Assembly: GCA_013112585.1 (NCBI GenBank)
Contig: JABFGH010000005.1
Location: 184,002 to 248,001, forward strand
Direction of reading: 5' to 3'
DNA from: Ignavibacteriota bacterium
Lineage (GTDB): Bacteria > Bacteroidota > Ignavibacteria > Ignavibacteriales > Melioribacteraceae
Length of the DNA: 64,000 nt
Program-made: the position numbers and the translations under genes
Notes under the pieces: generated by a model
Database searches by the model: none
Seen by the model: the letters and a program-made list of their open reading frames with translations, nothing else
What the model was told of the DNA's origin: nothing
Part shown: positions 25,319 through 33,544 of the stretch, piece after piece
How the letters are laid out: each line of letters opens with the position of its first letter
Numbering within the stretch: the first letter of the stretch is position 1

Positions 25319-27700
25319 ATGGATAATCCAACTTTAGACAACAATAATTTAAATCCGGAAAATCAAAACGAAAACTCACAACCTGAAAAGCAAAATGATG
25401 AAACATTTGAAAGTGTAGACCGGTACATTAACGGTGCAAACAAGTTTATCATTTCAGAGAGACTTAGAAAAAAAATTATATTTATAGCAAAAATGGGCGG
25501 ATTAAAAGGGAACGATAATTTTTTCGATCCGGACCTGGACTGGAAAACTATTCATAATTACGATGATCCATTTACGCAGCTATTTTTAGATCACTCGGTT
25601 GATACTATTTCCCCCGAAGTAGTAAGAACAAATTATGAATATCTAACACTTTTTTGGAAAAATATAAAAGCTAAAGCTGAAGCCGCCGAAGACAAAACTG
25701 AACTTAATACCACGTATGGACATTATTTTTGGAACGAGGCACTAAATATTTTGGATAATGTTTTTGATAAACTGAACAGCGATGAGAAAATAAATACTGA
25801 AAGAGAAAAATTATCTAATAGAGAATCGGCAAAATTAAATTTTGTACTTATCAATAAAATTGATAAAAGATTAGCTGAAAATCTGCTTACTCCATCTGAT
25901 GTTAAAGTAATATTTGCTGAGGGTGAAAAATTAAAAATAACGGAAGACCAAACTGTAGAAATATTATGGTATCACCTGGTTAAACTTGGCTGGGAACCAA
26001 TTAACGGCGAAAAAGATGAATCGAATAAAAAGGAGTGTTTGCTTAATCTTTATTGGGGACCATTAAGCGTAATGGATCTTAAAAACTATATCAGCGGCAA
26101 ACTTCAAAACTTAAAATCATCAAACGGACATTTCAAAAAAATTATTATTGAAGCCGAAACATTAGGAATAGGAGAAGAGCAGGCAATTTTCATACTTTGG
26201 GATCATCTATTAGATAAAGGCTGGGCACCTTCGGAAGGCAATATTGATGAAGATAAAAAGAAGGAATCATTATTTAATTGTGAATGGATACCGGGAAGTT
26301 TAAAGTCTATTAGAAATAGAATTGACTCAAATATGAAAGAGGGACAACTAAGCAAAGAACAAATTGAAGCATTATTACAAGATGCATTAAAGCAAAACAT
26401 TAGTGAAGCAGAAACACTGGACACTTTGTGGAATGCATTTGAGGAAGCCGGATGGCAGCCGGTTGAAGGAGAGAGGGATGCAGAGAATAAAAAATCAAAT
26501 TTACTCTCAAACGATTGGGCACCTGTTAAAGAGGAAATAATTAAACCAATTGAAAGAAGTTATGTACGAAGTTCTGCAGCACAAAGTAAAAGCCCCTTAG
26601 TGGTAACAACAATTGTAGGAGTACTTGCCGCAATAATATTTTCGGTATTCGGTTTACCGGCATTATTAGAAAATAAAGATGCTGCTGCCGAAGAGATGAC
26701 GGAAGGAAAAAGCGAGGCAATGATAGCGGGAATAAATTCCAAAGTTCAGCCAAATAATAATAAAACTGATGCTCTTGCAGATGATATAGCAGATAAAAAT
26801 TCCGAAGCAGATAAGATTAACGAACCAAAGGAAACACCTTCGGCAGGAGAAGTAAAAAAAGAAGTTGAAGTTGAACAACCTGATTCGGAAAGCAAAAACA
26901 AAAATGATTTAGCCCTTGAAAATAATGTAACAAAAATTGAAGAAGAGGCTGCTGCTGAACTTGCTGCAATTGAGTTAATGTATAATGAAATTTCTGCTGA
27001 ATTTGAAAATTATATTAAGAAAGGAAAAGTTGAGAATGCAGCAGGCACTTTGAAAAGGTTAGACTCATTTGTAAAAGAAAATAGTTTAAGTCATTCAACA
27101 AAAAAATATAAAAGAGTGCTTAATAAAATAAGTAAGATGGTTTTTATTCCCGGCAAAAACATTTACATGGATAAATTTGAAATAACAGTAAAAGATTATA
27201 AAGACTATTCGAAAACAAAAGCAGGTGTAAAATTTCCGTTTTTACCTGAATGGAATAAAGATGATTTTCAACCGATGATTAATGTTTCATTTGATGATGC
27301 GCAAAAATTTGCAGGCTATAACGGCAAACGGCTGCCTACATTGGATGAATGGAAAGCAGCGGCTGGGTTAACAAAATCGAATAATAATTTTTTTAGTGAT
27401 GATGAATCACCAAGGCGGTATGCAAATGTTTATGATTTAGTTTCATCCTCAAAGGATACCTATACTAAAACAGCACCGGTTGGAAAGTTTGCTCCAAATA
27501 AAAATAACCTTTACGACCTTGTTGGAAATGTTGAAGAATGGTGTATCGGATCAGACAGCACTCCCACACGTGTCGGCGGGCATTATGGAACTAAGGAAAG
27601 CAGAAGCAGAAGTTTCCGCAGCAAAACTCACAACCCGGATTATACCTCAGAGCGAGTTGGATTCCGATGTGTGGTTGATGTTGATACTTTGCTGAAGTAA
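25319..27700 (+). CDS. Membrane-anchored protein with three internal repeats and a C-terminal SUMF1-like domain
   Basis: 793 residues. There is no signal peptide; the N-terminal 425 residues are probably cytoplasmic. They contain three repeats at about 195-260, 270-335 and 345-405 (pattern: acidic helix, LW-x-x-L-x-x-x-GW-x-P-x-x-G-x-x-DE-x-KK-x-x-LL-x-x-x-W-x-P). One membrane helix lies at 427-447 (SPLVVTTIVGVLAAIIFSVFGL). A long charged and coiled region runs to about 600. The C-terminal SUMF1 domain (606-790) has MVFIPGKNIYMDKFEITVKDY, MINVSFDDAQKFAGYNGKRLPTLDEW, LYDLVGNVEEWCIGS and VGFRCV, and lacks both FGE cysteines. It is probably a transmembrane sensor or scaffold whose outer part pairs with the secreted SUMF1 proteins. 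Confidence 0.75.
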   Translation: MDNPTLDNNNLNPENQNENSQPEKQNDETFESVDRYINGANKFIISERLRKKIIFIAKMGGLKGNDNFFDPDLDWKTIHNYDDPFTQLFLDHSVDTISPEVVRTNYEYLTLFWKNIKAKAEAAEDKTELNTTYGHYFWNEALNILDNVFDKLNSDEKINTEREKLSNRESAKLNFVLINKIDKRLAENLLTPSDVKVIFAEGEKLKITEDQTVEILWYHLVKLGWEPINGEKDESNKKECLLNLYWGPLSVMDLKNYISGKLQNLKSSNGHFKKIIIEAETLGIGEEQAIFILWDHLLDKGWAPSEGNIDEDKKKESLFNCEWIPGSLKSIRNRIDSNMKEGQLSKEQIEALLQDALKQNISEAETLDTLWNAFEEAGWQPVEGERDAENKKSNLLSNDWAPVKEEIIKPIERSYVRSSAAQSKSPLVVTTIVGVLAAIIFSVFGLPALLENKDAAAEEMTEGKSEAMIAGINSKVQPNNNKTDALADDIADKNSEADKINEPKETPSAGEVKKEVEVEQPDSESKNKNDLALENNVTKIEEEAAAELAAIELMYNEISAEFENYIKKGKVENAAGTLKRLDSFVKENSLSHSTKKYKRVLNKISKMVFIPGKNIYMDKFEITVKDYKDYSKTKAGVKFPFLPEWNKDDFQPMINVSFDDAQKFAGYNGKRLPTLDEWKAAAGLTKSNNNFFSDDESPRRYANVYDLVSSSKDTYTKTAPVGKFAPNKNNLYDLVGNVEEWCIGSDSTPTRVGGHYGTKESRSRSFRSKTHNPDYTSERVGFRCVVDVDTLLK

Positions 27701-27726
27701 AATAAAAAAGATTCCGAAGTTTTAAT

Positions 27727-27757
27727 GGGCGGCTCAATTTGAGCTGCCCTTTATATT
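27727..27757 (+). terminator. Terminator after the large SUMF1-like gene
   Basis: GGGCGGCTC (27727-27735) pairs with GAGCTGCCC (27741-27749), with one G-T pair, followed by TTTATATTTT. It lies 26 bases after the stop codon. Confidence 0.75.
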
Positions 27758-27795
27758 TTAAATAGAATACATTACGTAGCAGAGTTTAAACTAAA

Positions 27796-27824
27796 AAAGG
27801 TCTGCAATTTAATTACAGACCTTT
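27796..27824 (-). terminator. Terminator of tRNA-Cys
   Basis: AAAGGTCTG (27796-27804) pairs with CAGACCTTT (27816-27824). On the minus strand the stem runs into TTTTTTAG. It lies directly 3' of the minus-strand tRNA-Cys and echoes its anticodon-arm sequence GGTCTGCA. Confidence 0.75.
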
Positions 27825-27831
27825 AAACTTG

Positions 27832-27905
<74 letters not shown>

Positions 27906-27939
27906 ATAAAATTAAATAATAAGAACAATCAAAAAAACA

Positions 27940-28023
27940 CCTTAAAAAAGGTTTGCAGACCGGAGTTTATCCCGCTCCTTTTAGCGGGACCTTAGATCCC
28001 GATTCATCGGGACCACGCCGCTG
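27940..28023 (-). pseudogene. tRNA-Cys fossil carrying two TCCC...GGGA hairpins
   Basis: On the plus strand it reads GGTTTGCAGACC, spacer, hairpin TCCCGCTCCTTTTAGCGGGA (27970-27989), CCTTAGA, hairpin TCCCGATTCATCGGGA (27997-28012), CCACGCCGCTG. The flanks match tRNA-Cys: GCAGACCTT, CCTTAGA and CCACGCCGCCA. The first hairpin replaces the two-base CG junction plus some sequence. The second exactly replaces CCACTTGG of the D arm. It cannot fold as a tRNA. Confidence 0.75.
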
Positions 28024-28032
28024 TAAAAAATA

Positions 28033-28053
28033 AAATCCACACAAAGTGGATTT
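28033..28053 (-). terminator. Terminator of tRNA-Gly
   Basis: AAATCCAC (28033-28040) pairs with GTGGATTT (28046-28053) around a 5-base loop, followed on the minus strand by TTTTATTTTTT. It is adjacent to the 3' end of the minus-strand tRNA-Gly. Confidence 0.75.
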
Positions 28054-28059
28054 CACTTG

Positions 28060-28131
28060 AGCGGGAAACGGGATTTGAACCCGCGACATTCACGTTGGCA
28101 ACGTGACGCTCTACCACTGAGCTATTCCCGC
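28060..28131 (-). tRNA. tRNA-Gly (GCC)
   Basis: A minus-strand cloverleaf of 72 bases with acceptor GCGGGAA/TTCCCGC, anticodon arm TCACG-TTGCCAA-CGTGA (anticodon GCC), T-arm GCGGG-TTCAAAT-CCCGT and discriminator U. CCA is not encoded. Confidence 0.95.
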
Positions 28132-28279
28132 ATAAAATCTATAAAGAACTCTAACAAATTTGAACGCCTAATATAACATTGTTTCTATTATTTCGCAATA
28201 TTAGAATAAAATTTCAATTGCAAATTTTATTTTTTTCTCGAAATTATCAATCAATGTTCAGAGTTCTAAAAATAAACCT

Positions 28280-28287
28280 TATCTTTG
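28280..28287 (+). promoter_or_regulatory. Probable -7 box of the pcm promoter
   Basis: TATCTTTG is an exact match to the Bacteroidota -7 consensus TAnnTTTG, 27 bases before the pcm start. A -33 element is weak (TGTTCA at 28255-28260). Confidence 0.5.
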
Positions 28288-28313
28288 CACAGTTAAAATA
28301 ATAAAATGGAATC

Positions 28314-28952
28314 ATGCTCGAACACGAAAGAAATGATCTTGTAGAAGTAATCAAAAAAAAAGGTATTACTGATTTAAATGTAATTGATGCTATCAGTAAG
28401 GTAGAACGGCATCTATTTGTCCCGCCTGCAATTCAGCATTTAGCTTATGAAGATAACGCCCTGCCTATCGGTTTCGGTCAAACAATTTCTCAGCCTTATA
28501 CAGTTGCGTTTATGACACAGGCATTAAATTTACAAAAGGGGGAGAAGATTCTGGAAATTGGAACCGGCTCAGGATATCAAGCCGCCGTACTTTTTGAAAT
28601 GGGGATGAAGGTATATTCAATTGAACGGAATATGGAAATTTATAATCGAACATTAAAACTGTTTGATAAACTTGGAATACGTGTGGCAGCCCGATGCAGC
28701 GACGGCACTTTAGGCTGGAAAGAGTACGCACCTTATGATGCCATTATTGTTACCGCAGGCGGACCATCAATACCGGAATATTTGAAAAAACAATTAGCGA
28801 TTGGCGGGAGAATGGTAATACCGGTTGGGGATAAAAAATCACAGACGATGAAAATTTTGAAAAAGCTTGATGAAGATAAATTTGATGTTAAGGAATCTCC
28901 CTATTTTGCATTTGTGCCACTAATCGGAAAAGAAGGTTGGAAAAACGAGTAA
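28314..28952 (+). CDS. pcm: Protein-L-isoaspartate O-methyltransferase
   Basis: 212 residues, the normal bacterial length. HLFVPPAIQHLAYEDNALPIGFGQTISQPYTVAFM is the family signature. KILEIGTGSGYQAAVL is the SAM-binding motif, and DAIIVTAGGPSIPEYLKKQLAIGGRMVIPVG follows. It methylates isoaspartyl residues in damaged proteins to start their repair. It overlaps the proposed start of miaA by 16 bases. Confidence 0.94.
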   Translation: MLEHERNDLVEVIKKKGITDLNVIDAISKVERHLFVPPAIQHLAYEDNALPIGFGQTISQPYTVAFMTQALNLQKGEKILEIGTGSGYQAAVLFEMGMKVYSIERNMEIYNRTLKLFDKLGIRVAARCSDGTLGWKEYAPYDAIIVTAGGPSIPEYLKKQLAIGGRMVIPVGDKKSQTMKILKKLDEDKFDVKESPYFAFVPLIGKEGWKNE

Positions 28953-29860
28953 TTGTAATTGCAGGTCCAACCTGTTCAGGAAAAACTTCATTAGGATTAC
29001 AACTCGCCCAAAAGTTGAAAACGGAAATTGTATCCGCCGACAGCAGACAAATTTATAAGCACCTTACAATCGGAACGGCAAAGCCTACCAAAGAAGAACA
29101 GCAACAAGTAAAACATCATTTTGTAGATTTACTAAATCCAGCCGAAGAATACAACGCAAGTAAATTTGAAATTGACGGGCTAAAAGTTTTAGATAATATT
29201 CACACGAAAAATAAAATTCCAATTGTAGTCGGCGGGTCGGGACTATACCTAAAAGCTTTGATAGAAGGTATATTTAACGCAGTTGATACTGATGAAAATT
29301 ATAGAAATGAATTGTTGGAACTCAGAAAAGAAAAAGGGAATGAATTTCTTTACGATCTATTAGTTAAGTCCGATCCGCAAAGTGCAGAGAAGATGCTGCC
29401 ATCAAATTGGAAGAGAGTTATTAGAGCATTAGAGGTTTATAAATTATCAGGCAAACCAATTCGTAAACTTCAGGCAGGCTACAAACGAAAAGACGACTAT
29501 AATTTTTTACAGTTTGCTTTAAGTTGGGAACGCTCGCAGCTTTATAAAAATATTGAAAACCGTGTTGATGAAATGATTGAAAGCGGATTAGTTCAAGAAG
29601 TTCGTGAAATTTTAGCACGTGGTTACTCTACCCAATTAAATTCCTTAAACACAGTTGGGTATAAAGAAATTATAGAACATCTTAATGGAAAGATTTCTTT
29701 AGAACGAGCGGTTGAATTGATAAAACGAAACACTCGCAGATACGCAAAACGTCAGTTGACCTGGTTTAGAAAAGATCAAAATATAAAATGGTTTGAGGTT
29801 AATTCGGCAGAGGATGTTTCCAATATTCCGGATATGATAATTACTGATTTGGGTTTGTAG
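28937..29860 (+). CDS. miaA: tRNA dimethylallyltransferase
   Basis: 307 residues. The P-loop GPTCSGKTSLG is followed by VSADSRQIYKHLTIGTAKP, HHFVDLLNP, VVGGSGLYLKALIEG, RVIRALEVY, and a C-terminal NTRRYAKRQLTWFRKD. It adds a dimethylallyl group to A37 of tRNAs reading UNN codons. The start is the TTG at 28937 inside pcm, which keeps the full N-terminus; ATG is absent nearby, so the TTG start is inferred from homology. Confidence 0.94.
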   Translation: MEKRVIVIAGPTCSGKTSLGLQLAQKLKTEIVSADSRQIYKHLTIGTAKPTKEEQQQVKHHFVDLLNPAEEYNASKFEIDGLKVLDNIHTKNKIPIVVGGSGLYLKALIEGIFNAVDTDENYRNELLELRKEKGNEFLYDLLVKSDPQSAEKMLPSNWKRVIRALEVYKLSGKPIRKLQAGYKRKDDYNFLQFALSWERSQLYKNIENRVDEMIESGLVQEVREILARGYSTQLNSLNTVGYKEIIEHLNGKISLERAVELIKRNTRRYAKRQLTWFRKDQNIKWFEVNSAEDVSNIPDMIITDLGL

Positions 29861-29918
29861 ATGAGTTTGAATATATTAATTTGTTTCCAACAAGATTGTA
29901 AAACATGGTAAAAATTTT

Positions 29919-31292
29919 ATGAAAGAAAAAATTAGAATAGCATCCGGACAAGGTTTTTGGGGCGACTTAATTGACGCTCCTTACGACCAAGTAACAAAAG
30001 GTGAAGTTGATTATCTCGTAATGGATTATCTTGCGGAAGTAACAATGTCAATTTTACAGAAGCAGAAAAATAAAAATCCGAAACTTGGTTATGCCCGAGA
30101 TATACCTGCATTGATGAAAAGGATTCTTCCCATTTGCAAAGAGAAGAAAATAAAAGTAATTACAAACGGCGGGGGAGTAAATCCGATTGCTTGTGCAGAG
30201 GCAATTTTAGAAGTTGCCGCAGAGCTAAACATTACCGACTTAAAAGTTGGCGTTGTTTTAGGGGATGACATCAAGGATAGATTTGATGAAATAATTGATT
30301 CCGGTTGTGAATTGAATAATATGGAAACAGGGGAATCTATAAAAACCTACAAAGATAAAATGCTCAGCGCAAATGTTTACTTTGGTGCAGCGCCAATAGT
30401 AGAAGCACTAAAGCAAGGTGCCGATATTGTAATAACCGGAAGAACAACCGATACCGGATTGACTCTTGCACCAATGATTTACGAATTCAATTGGGATATG
30501 AAAAATTATGATCTGATGTCGGCAGGTACTGTCGCGGGTCATATTCTTGAATGCGGCGCGCAATCAACCGGCGGAAATTTTCTTGGCGATTGGCAGTCTC
30601 TTAAAAATATGGCGGAAGTTGGGTTCCCAATTGCAGAAGCCTTCCCCAACGGTGAAGTGATAGTTACTAAGCATGAAGGCACCGGCGGACGTGTTGATTT
30701 TAGTACTGTTGCCGAGCAGCTTGTTTACGAAATAGGCGATCCGAAAGATTACATAACCCCCGATTGTGTAGCTGATTTTACTTCAATAAAATTAGATGAT
30801 TTAGGTAATGATAAAGTAAAAGTTTATGATGTAAAAGGATTACCCGAAACAGATTCTTACAAAGTTTCATGTTCCTATGAAAGCGGCTACTCAGCAATTG
30901 GATCACTAACATATTCATGGCCCGATGCTTTAACAAAAGCAAAAGCTGCGGATAAAATTTTACGCAAACGATTAGAAAATTTGAATTTAAAATTTGATGA
31001 GATAAATACCGAATATGTTGGATATAATTCAACGCATGGACCGCTTGCAAAAAAGATTGATGAAGATTCAATTAACGAAGTGATGCTTAGAATTGGTGTT
31101 CGATCTGATGACCGTGCATCAGTTGATAGATTCGGAAAAGAGATTGCGCCGCTTATACTTACAGGACCGCCGAGTGTTACAGGATTTGCAGGCGGCAGAC
31201 CAAAACCAAGTGAAGTTGTAGCTTATTGGCCTGCTTTAATTCCTAAAAAATTAGTTGAACCTATAGTAAAAATTATGGAATCAAAAAAATGA
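29919..31292 (+). CDS. AtuA-family protein (acyclic terpene utilisation/DUF1446), main domain
   Basis: 457 residues. IRIASGQGFWGDLIDAP, DYLVMDYLAEVTM, YARDIPALMKRILP, VITNGGGVNPIACAEAI, VITGRTTDTGLTLAPMIYEF, HILECGAQSTGGNF and FAGGRPKPSEVVAYWPALIPK are typical of AtuA/DUF1446 proteins. In Pseudomonas, AtuA is in the citronellol/geranyl-CoA pathway; most members elsewhere have unknown substrates. The C-terminal ferredoxin-like domain found fused in some members is encoded by the next gene, which overlaps by 4 bases. Confidence 0.85.
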   Translation: MKEKIRIASGQGFWGDLIDAPYDQVTKGEVDYLVMDYLAEVTMSILQKQKNKNPKLGYARDIPALMKRILPICKEKKIKVITNGGGVNPIACAEAILEVAAELNITDLKVGVVLGDDIKDRFDEIIDSGCELNNMETGESIKTYKDKMLSANVYFGAAPIVEALKQGADIVITGRTTDTGLTLAPMIYEFNWDMKNYDLMSAGTVAGHILECGAQSTGGNFLGDWQSLKNMAEVGFPIAEAFPNGEVIVTKHEGTGGRVDFSTVAEQLVYEIGDPKDYITPDCVADFTSIKLDDLGNDKVKVYDVKGLPETDSYKVSCSYESGYSAIGSLTYSWPDALTKAKAADKILRKRLENLNLKFDEINTEYVGYNSTHGPLAKKIDEDSINEVMLRIGVRSDDRASVDRFGKEIAPLILTGPPSVTGFAGGRPKPSEVVAYWPALIPKKLVEPIVKIMESKK

Positions 31293-31600
31293 AAATACAA
31301 TTAAGAGATATAGCACACGGCAGAAGCGGTGACAAAGGTGATGCAGCAAATATTGGAATAATTGCAAATGATGATGATGGGTATAAAATTATTGAAAAAC
31401 ATCTTACTGCCGATGTAGTAAAAAAACACTTCACTGGAATTTGCAATGGCAAGGTGGAAAGATTTGAACTGCCGAATTTGCGGGCATTAAATTTTATGCT
31501 TCACAATACTTTGGGCGGGGGCGGCACGGTTTCACTTAAACATGATGCACAAGGTAAAACCTTAGCTGCGGCGCTGCTTCGTCTTGAGTTAGAGGTCTGA
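31289..31600 (+). CDS. AtuA-like C-terminal domain protein
   Basis: 103 residues. IQLRDIAHGRSGDKGDAANIGIIA ... KHFTGICNGKVERFELPNLRALNFMLHNTLGGGGTVSLKHDAQGKTLAAALLRLEL matches the C-terminal domain of AtuA proteins as a stand-alone gene. The ATGA overlap with the upstream gene implies coupled translation and a two-subunit enzyme. Confidence 0.82.
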   Translation: MKIQLRDIAHGRSGDKGDAANIGIIANDDDGYKIIEKHLTADVVKKHFTGICNGKVERFELPNLRALNFMLHNTLGGGGTVSLKHDAQGKTLAAALLRLELEV

Positions 31601-31967
31601 TAGCAGTGAAATGTGAATAGGCAAAAATATAATGATTTCGTTAATCGAAAACCGAATAATCGAAAATATTTTTCTGCCGAAATGAATTTCGGTTTACAAT
31701 TGTAACTCGAAATTTATTTCGAGAAATGGCAAACAAAATATCATTCAACGAAAATTCATTCACCCCAAAGCAGTTTAGCAATTTAACCATTCAACAGTGC
31801 AGCAATCTTTTAGTGTAACTTTCTGAAAATCTATAACCTTCTAACTTTCAAACCTGTAACATGAAACGATTTGATTTTATAATTTTGATAATTCGCAAAA
31901 AGAATCTTGACTGCTACATTTTAAGTGTTTAGTATTGCCATCGGAAAATTAATTTTTTGGAGAAAAT
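31601..31967. repeat. Intergenic with a palindromic TTTCG element (31677-31723)
   Basis: The 367-base gap before prfB holds no gene. At 31677-31723 is one copy of a dispersed element: hairpin CCGAAATGAATTTCGG, the link TTTACAATTGTAA, then hairpin TCGAAATTTATTTCGA. Related copies lie at 33070-33096 (inverted), 35319-35368 and 50243-50293. The rest is low-complexity AT-rich sequence. Confidence 0.65.
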
Positions 31968-33069
31968 ATGTTTGAAGAACAGAGTAAACAATTAAAGACT
32001 TATAAAGAGCGTGTAGATAAACTACGAGGTTATCTTTAAGGTTGATGATAAATTAAAAAGAATCAGCGAATTTCAGAAACTGTCTGAAGAACCGAAATTT
32101 TGGGATGATCAGAAAGAGGCGCAGAAAGTTTTACAAAAATCAAAGGCATTGCAGAATTGGGTTGATATATGGAATGAACTGGATAAAAAATACCAGGGCA
32201 CTGCAGAGTACATCGAACTTGCAGAAATGGAAGAGGATGAGTCATTACTTCCAGAGATAGAAAAAGAACTTGAAGGACTTGAAAAACTGCTCGGTGATAT
32301 TGAATTAAAAAGCATGCTCAGCGGTAGAGACGATGAAAGGAACTGCATTCTTACAATTCACTCCGGTGCAGGCGGAACTGAAGCACAGGACTGGGCGGAC
32401 ATGATAATGAGAATGTATTTTCGTTGGGGCGAACAGAACAATTACAAGATGACATTGATGGATATTCTTGACGGAGACGGAGCAGGAATTAAAAGTGCAA
32501 CCATTGAAGTTACAGGCGAGTTTGCCTACGGTTATCTCAAAGCTGAAAACGGCGTTCACAGATTAGTAAGAATTTCCCCTTTTGATTCAAACAAAAGAAG
32601 ACACACTTCTTTCGCTTCGGTTTTTGTTATTCCGGAAATTGATGATTCAATTGAGATAGATATTAATCCGGCTGATTTAAAGATTGATACTTTCAGAGCC
32701 GGTGGTAAGGGCGGGCAAAATGTAAACAAAGTTGAAACTGCTGTGCGCATCACACACGTTCCAACAAACACAGTTGCCGCATGCCAAAGTGAAAGGTCGC
32801 AGGGGCAGAATAAAGCTAATGCACTAAAAATGCTGAAGGCTAAACTATATCAGATAGAATTGGAAAAGCAGGAAGCCGAACTTGATGAGATTGAAAAAAA
32901 TAAAATGAAGATCGAGTGGGGAAGTCAGATCCGGTCGTATGTTTTTCATCCATACAATATGGTTAAAGATCATCGTACCGATGAAGAGACATCTGATGTA
33001 CAGGGTGTGATGGACGGCGACTTGAATAGATTTATTAAATCATACCTATTAAAATTTTCACAAAATTAA
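31968..33069 (+). CDS. prfB: Peptide chain release factor 2, expressed through a +1 programmed frameshift
   Basis: The gene starts at ATG 31968 (GGAG at 31959-31962) and reads 23 codons to GGT TAT CTT, then TAA at 32037-32039. After a +1 shift that skips U32037, reading continues AAG GTT GAT ... to 33069, giving about 366 residues, the normal RF2 length. RF2 marks are the SPF codon-recognition tripeptide in [15 protein letters not shown] and the GGQ motif in [13 protein letters not shown]. The shift site keeps TAT-CTT and an internal GAGG at 32026-32029. Its stop is UAA instead of the usual UGA, so RF1 could also read it. Confidence 0.9.
32026..32040 (+). promoter_or_regulatory. prfB programmed frameshift site
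   Basis: GAGGTTATCTTTAAG contains an internal Shine-Dalgarno-like GAGG (32026-32029), the slippery CTT codon (32034-32036) and an in-frame TAA. The layout matches the classical prfB site AGGGGG-TAT-CTT-TGA-C except that the stop is TAA followed by G. Confidence 0.8.
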
Positions 33070-33117
33070 TTGTAAATCGAAATTCATTTCGATACACATT
33101 TATTTTTTTATCCATAA

Positions 33118-33462
33118 ATGAAATCGCAAAAACCAAAAAACAAAAACTCAGACTTCTTCGATAAAGTTTACGAAGTTGTTGCATTGATACCTTACGGCAA
33201 AGTAACTACGTATGGAGCAATTGCAGAAGTTTGCGGAATTAAATCATCTGCGAGAACTGTTGGCTGGGCATTAAACGGCGCATCAGCATCCGGACTCCCA
33301 TGCCATAGAGTTGTAAACAGATTTGGTGCGCTAACGGGCAGAGTCCATTTTGGTGACCCAAATTTGATGGAAGATTTATTGAAGTCCGAAGGAGTTGAAT
33401 TTGACAAGGACAACTGTGTAATTATGAAAAAATATTTTTGGCAGCCGCCTGATCTGTTTTGA
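33118..33462 (+). CDS. MGMT-family DNA-binding/alkyltransferase-like protein
   Basis: 114 residues, the C-terminal DNA-binding part of O6-alkylguanine methyltransferases only: FDKVYEVVALIPYGKVTTYGAIAEVCG, SARTVGWALNGAS and LPCHRVVNRFGALTGR. The reactive cysteine (PCHR) is kept, whereas the short Atl1-like proteins have Trp there. It lacks the N-terminal domain, so it may be a small active methyltransferase or a lesion-flagging protein. It lies 48 bases after prfB. Confidence 0.85.
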   Translation: MKSQKPKNKNSDFFDKVYEVVALIPYGKVTTYGAIAEVCGIKSSARTVGWALNGASASGLPCHRVVNRFGALTGRVHFGDPNLMEDLLKSEGVEFDKDNCVIMKKYFWQPPDLF

Positions 33463-33483
33463 TAAAAATTTTATAAAACGATA

Positions 33484-33516
33484 AAACCTCCGAGGTCTTG
33501 AAGACCTCGGAGGTTT
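33484..33516. terminator. 16-bp perfect hairpin, bidirectional terminator or dispersed palindrome
   Basis: AAACCTCCGAGGTCTT (33484-33499) is the exact inverse of 33501-33516, with a single G between. It lies between convergent genes and could end both. Only a short T run follows on either side, and the near-zero loop is unusual for a terminator, so it may be a dispersed repeat used as one. Confidence 0.55.
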
Positions 33517-33544
33517 GCAATGAAAATACTTCTCCCGTAAAAAA

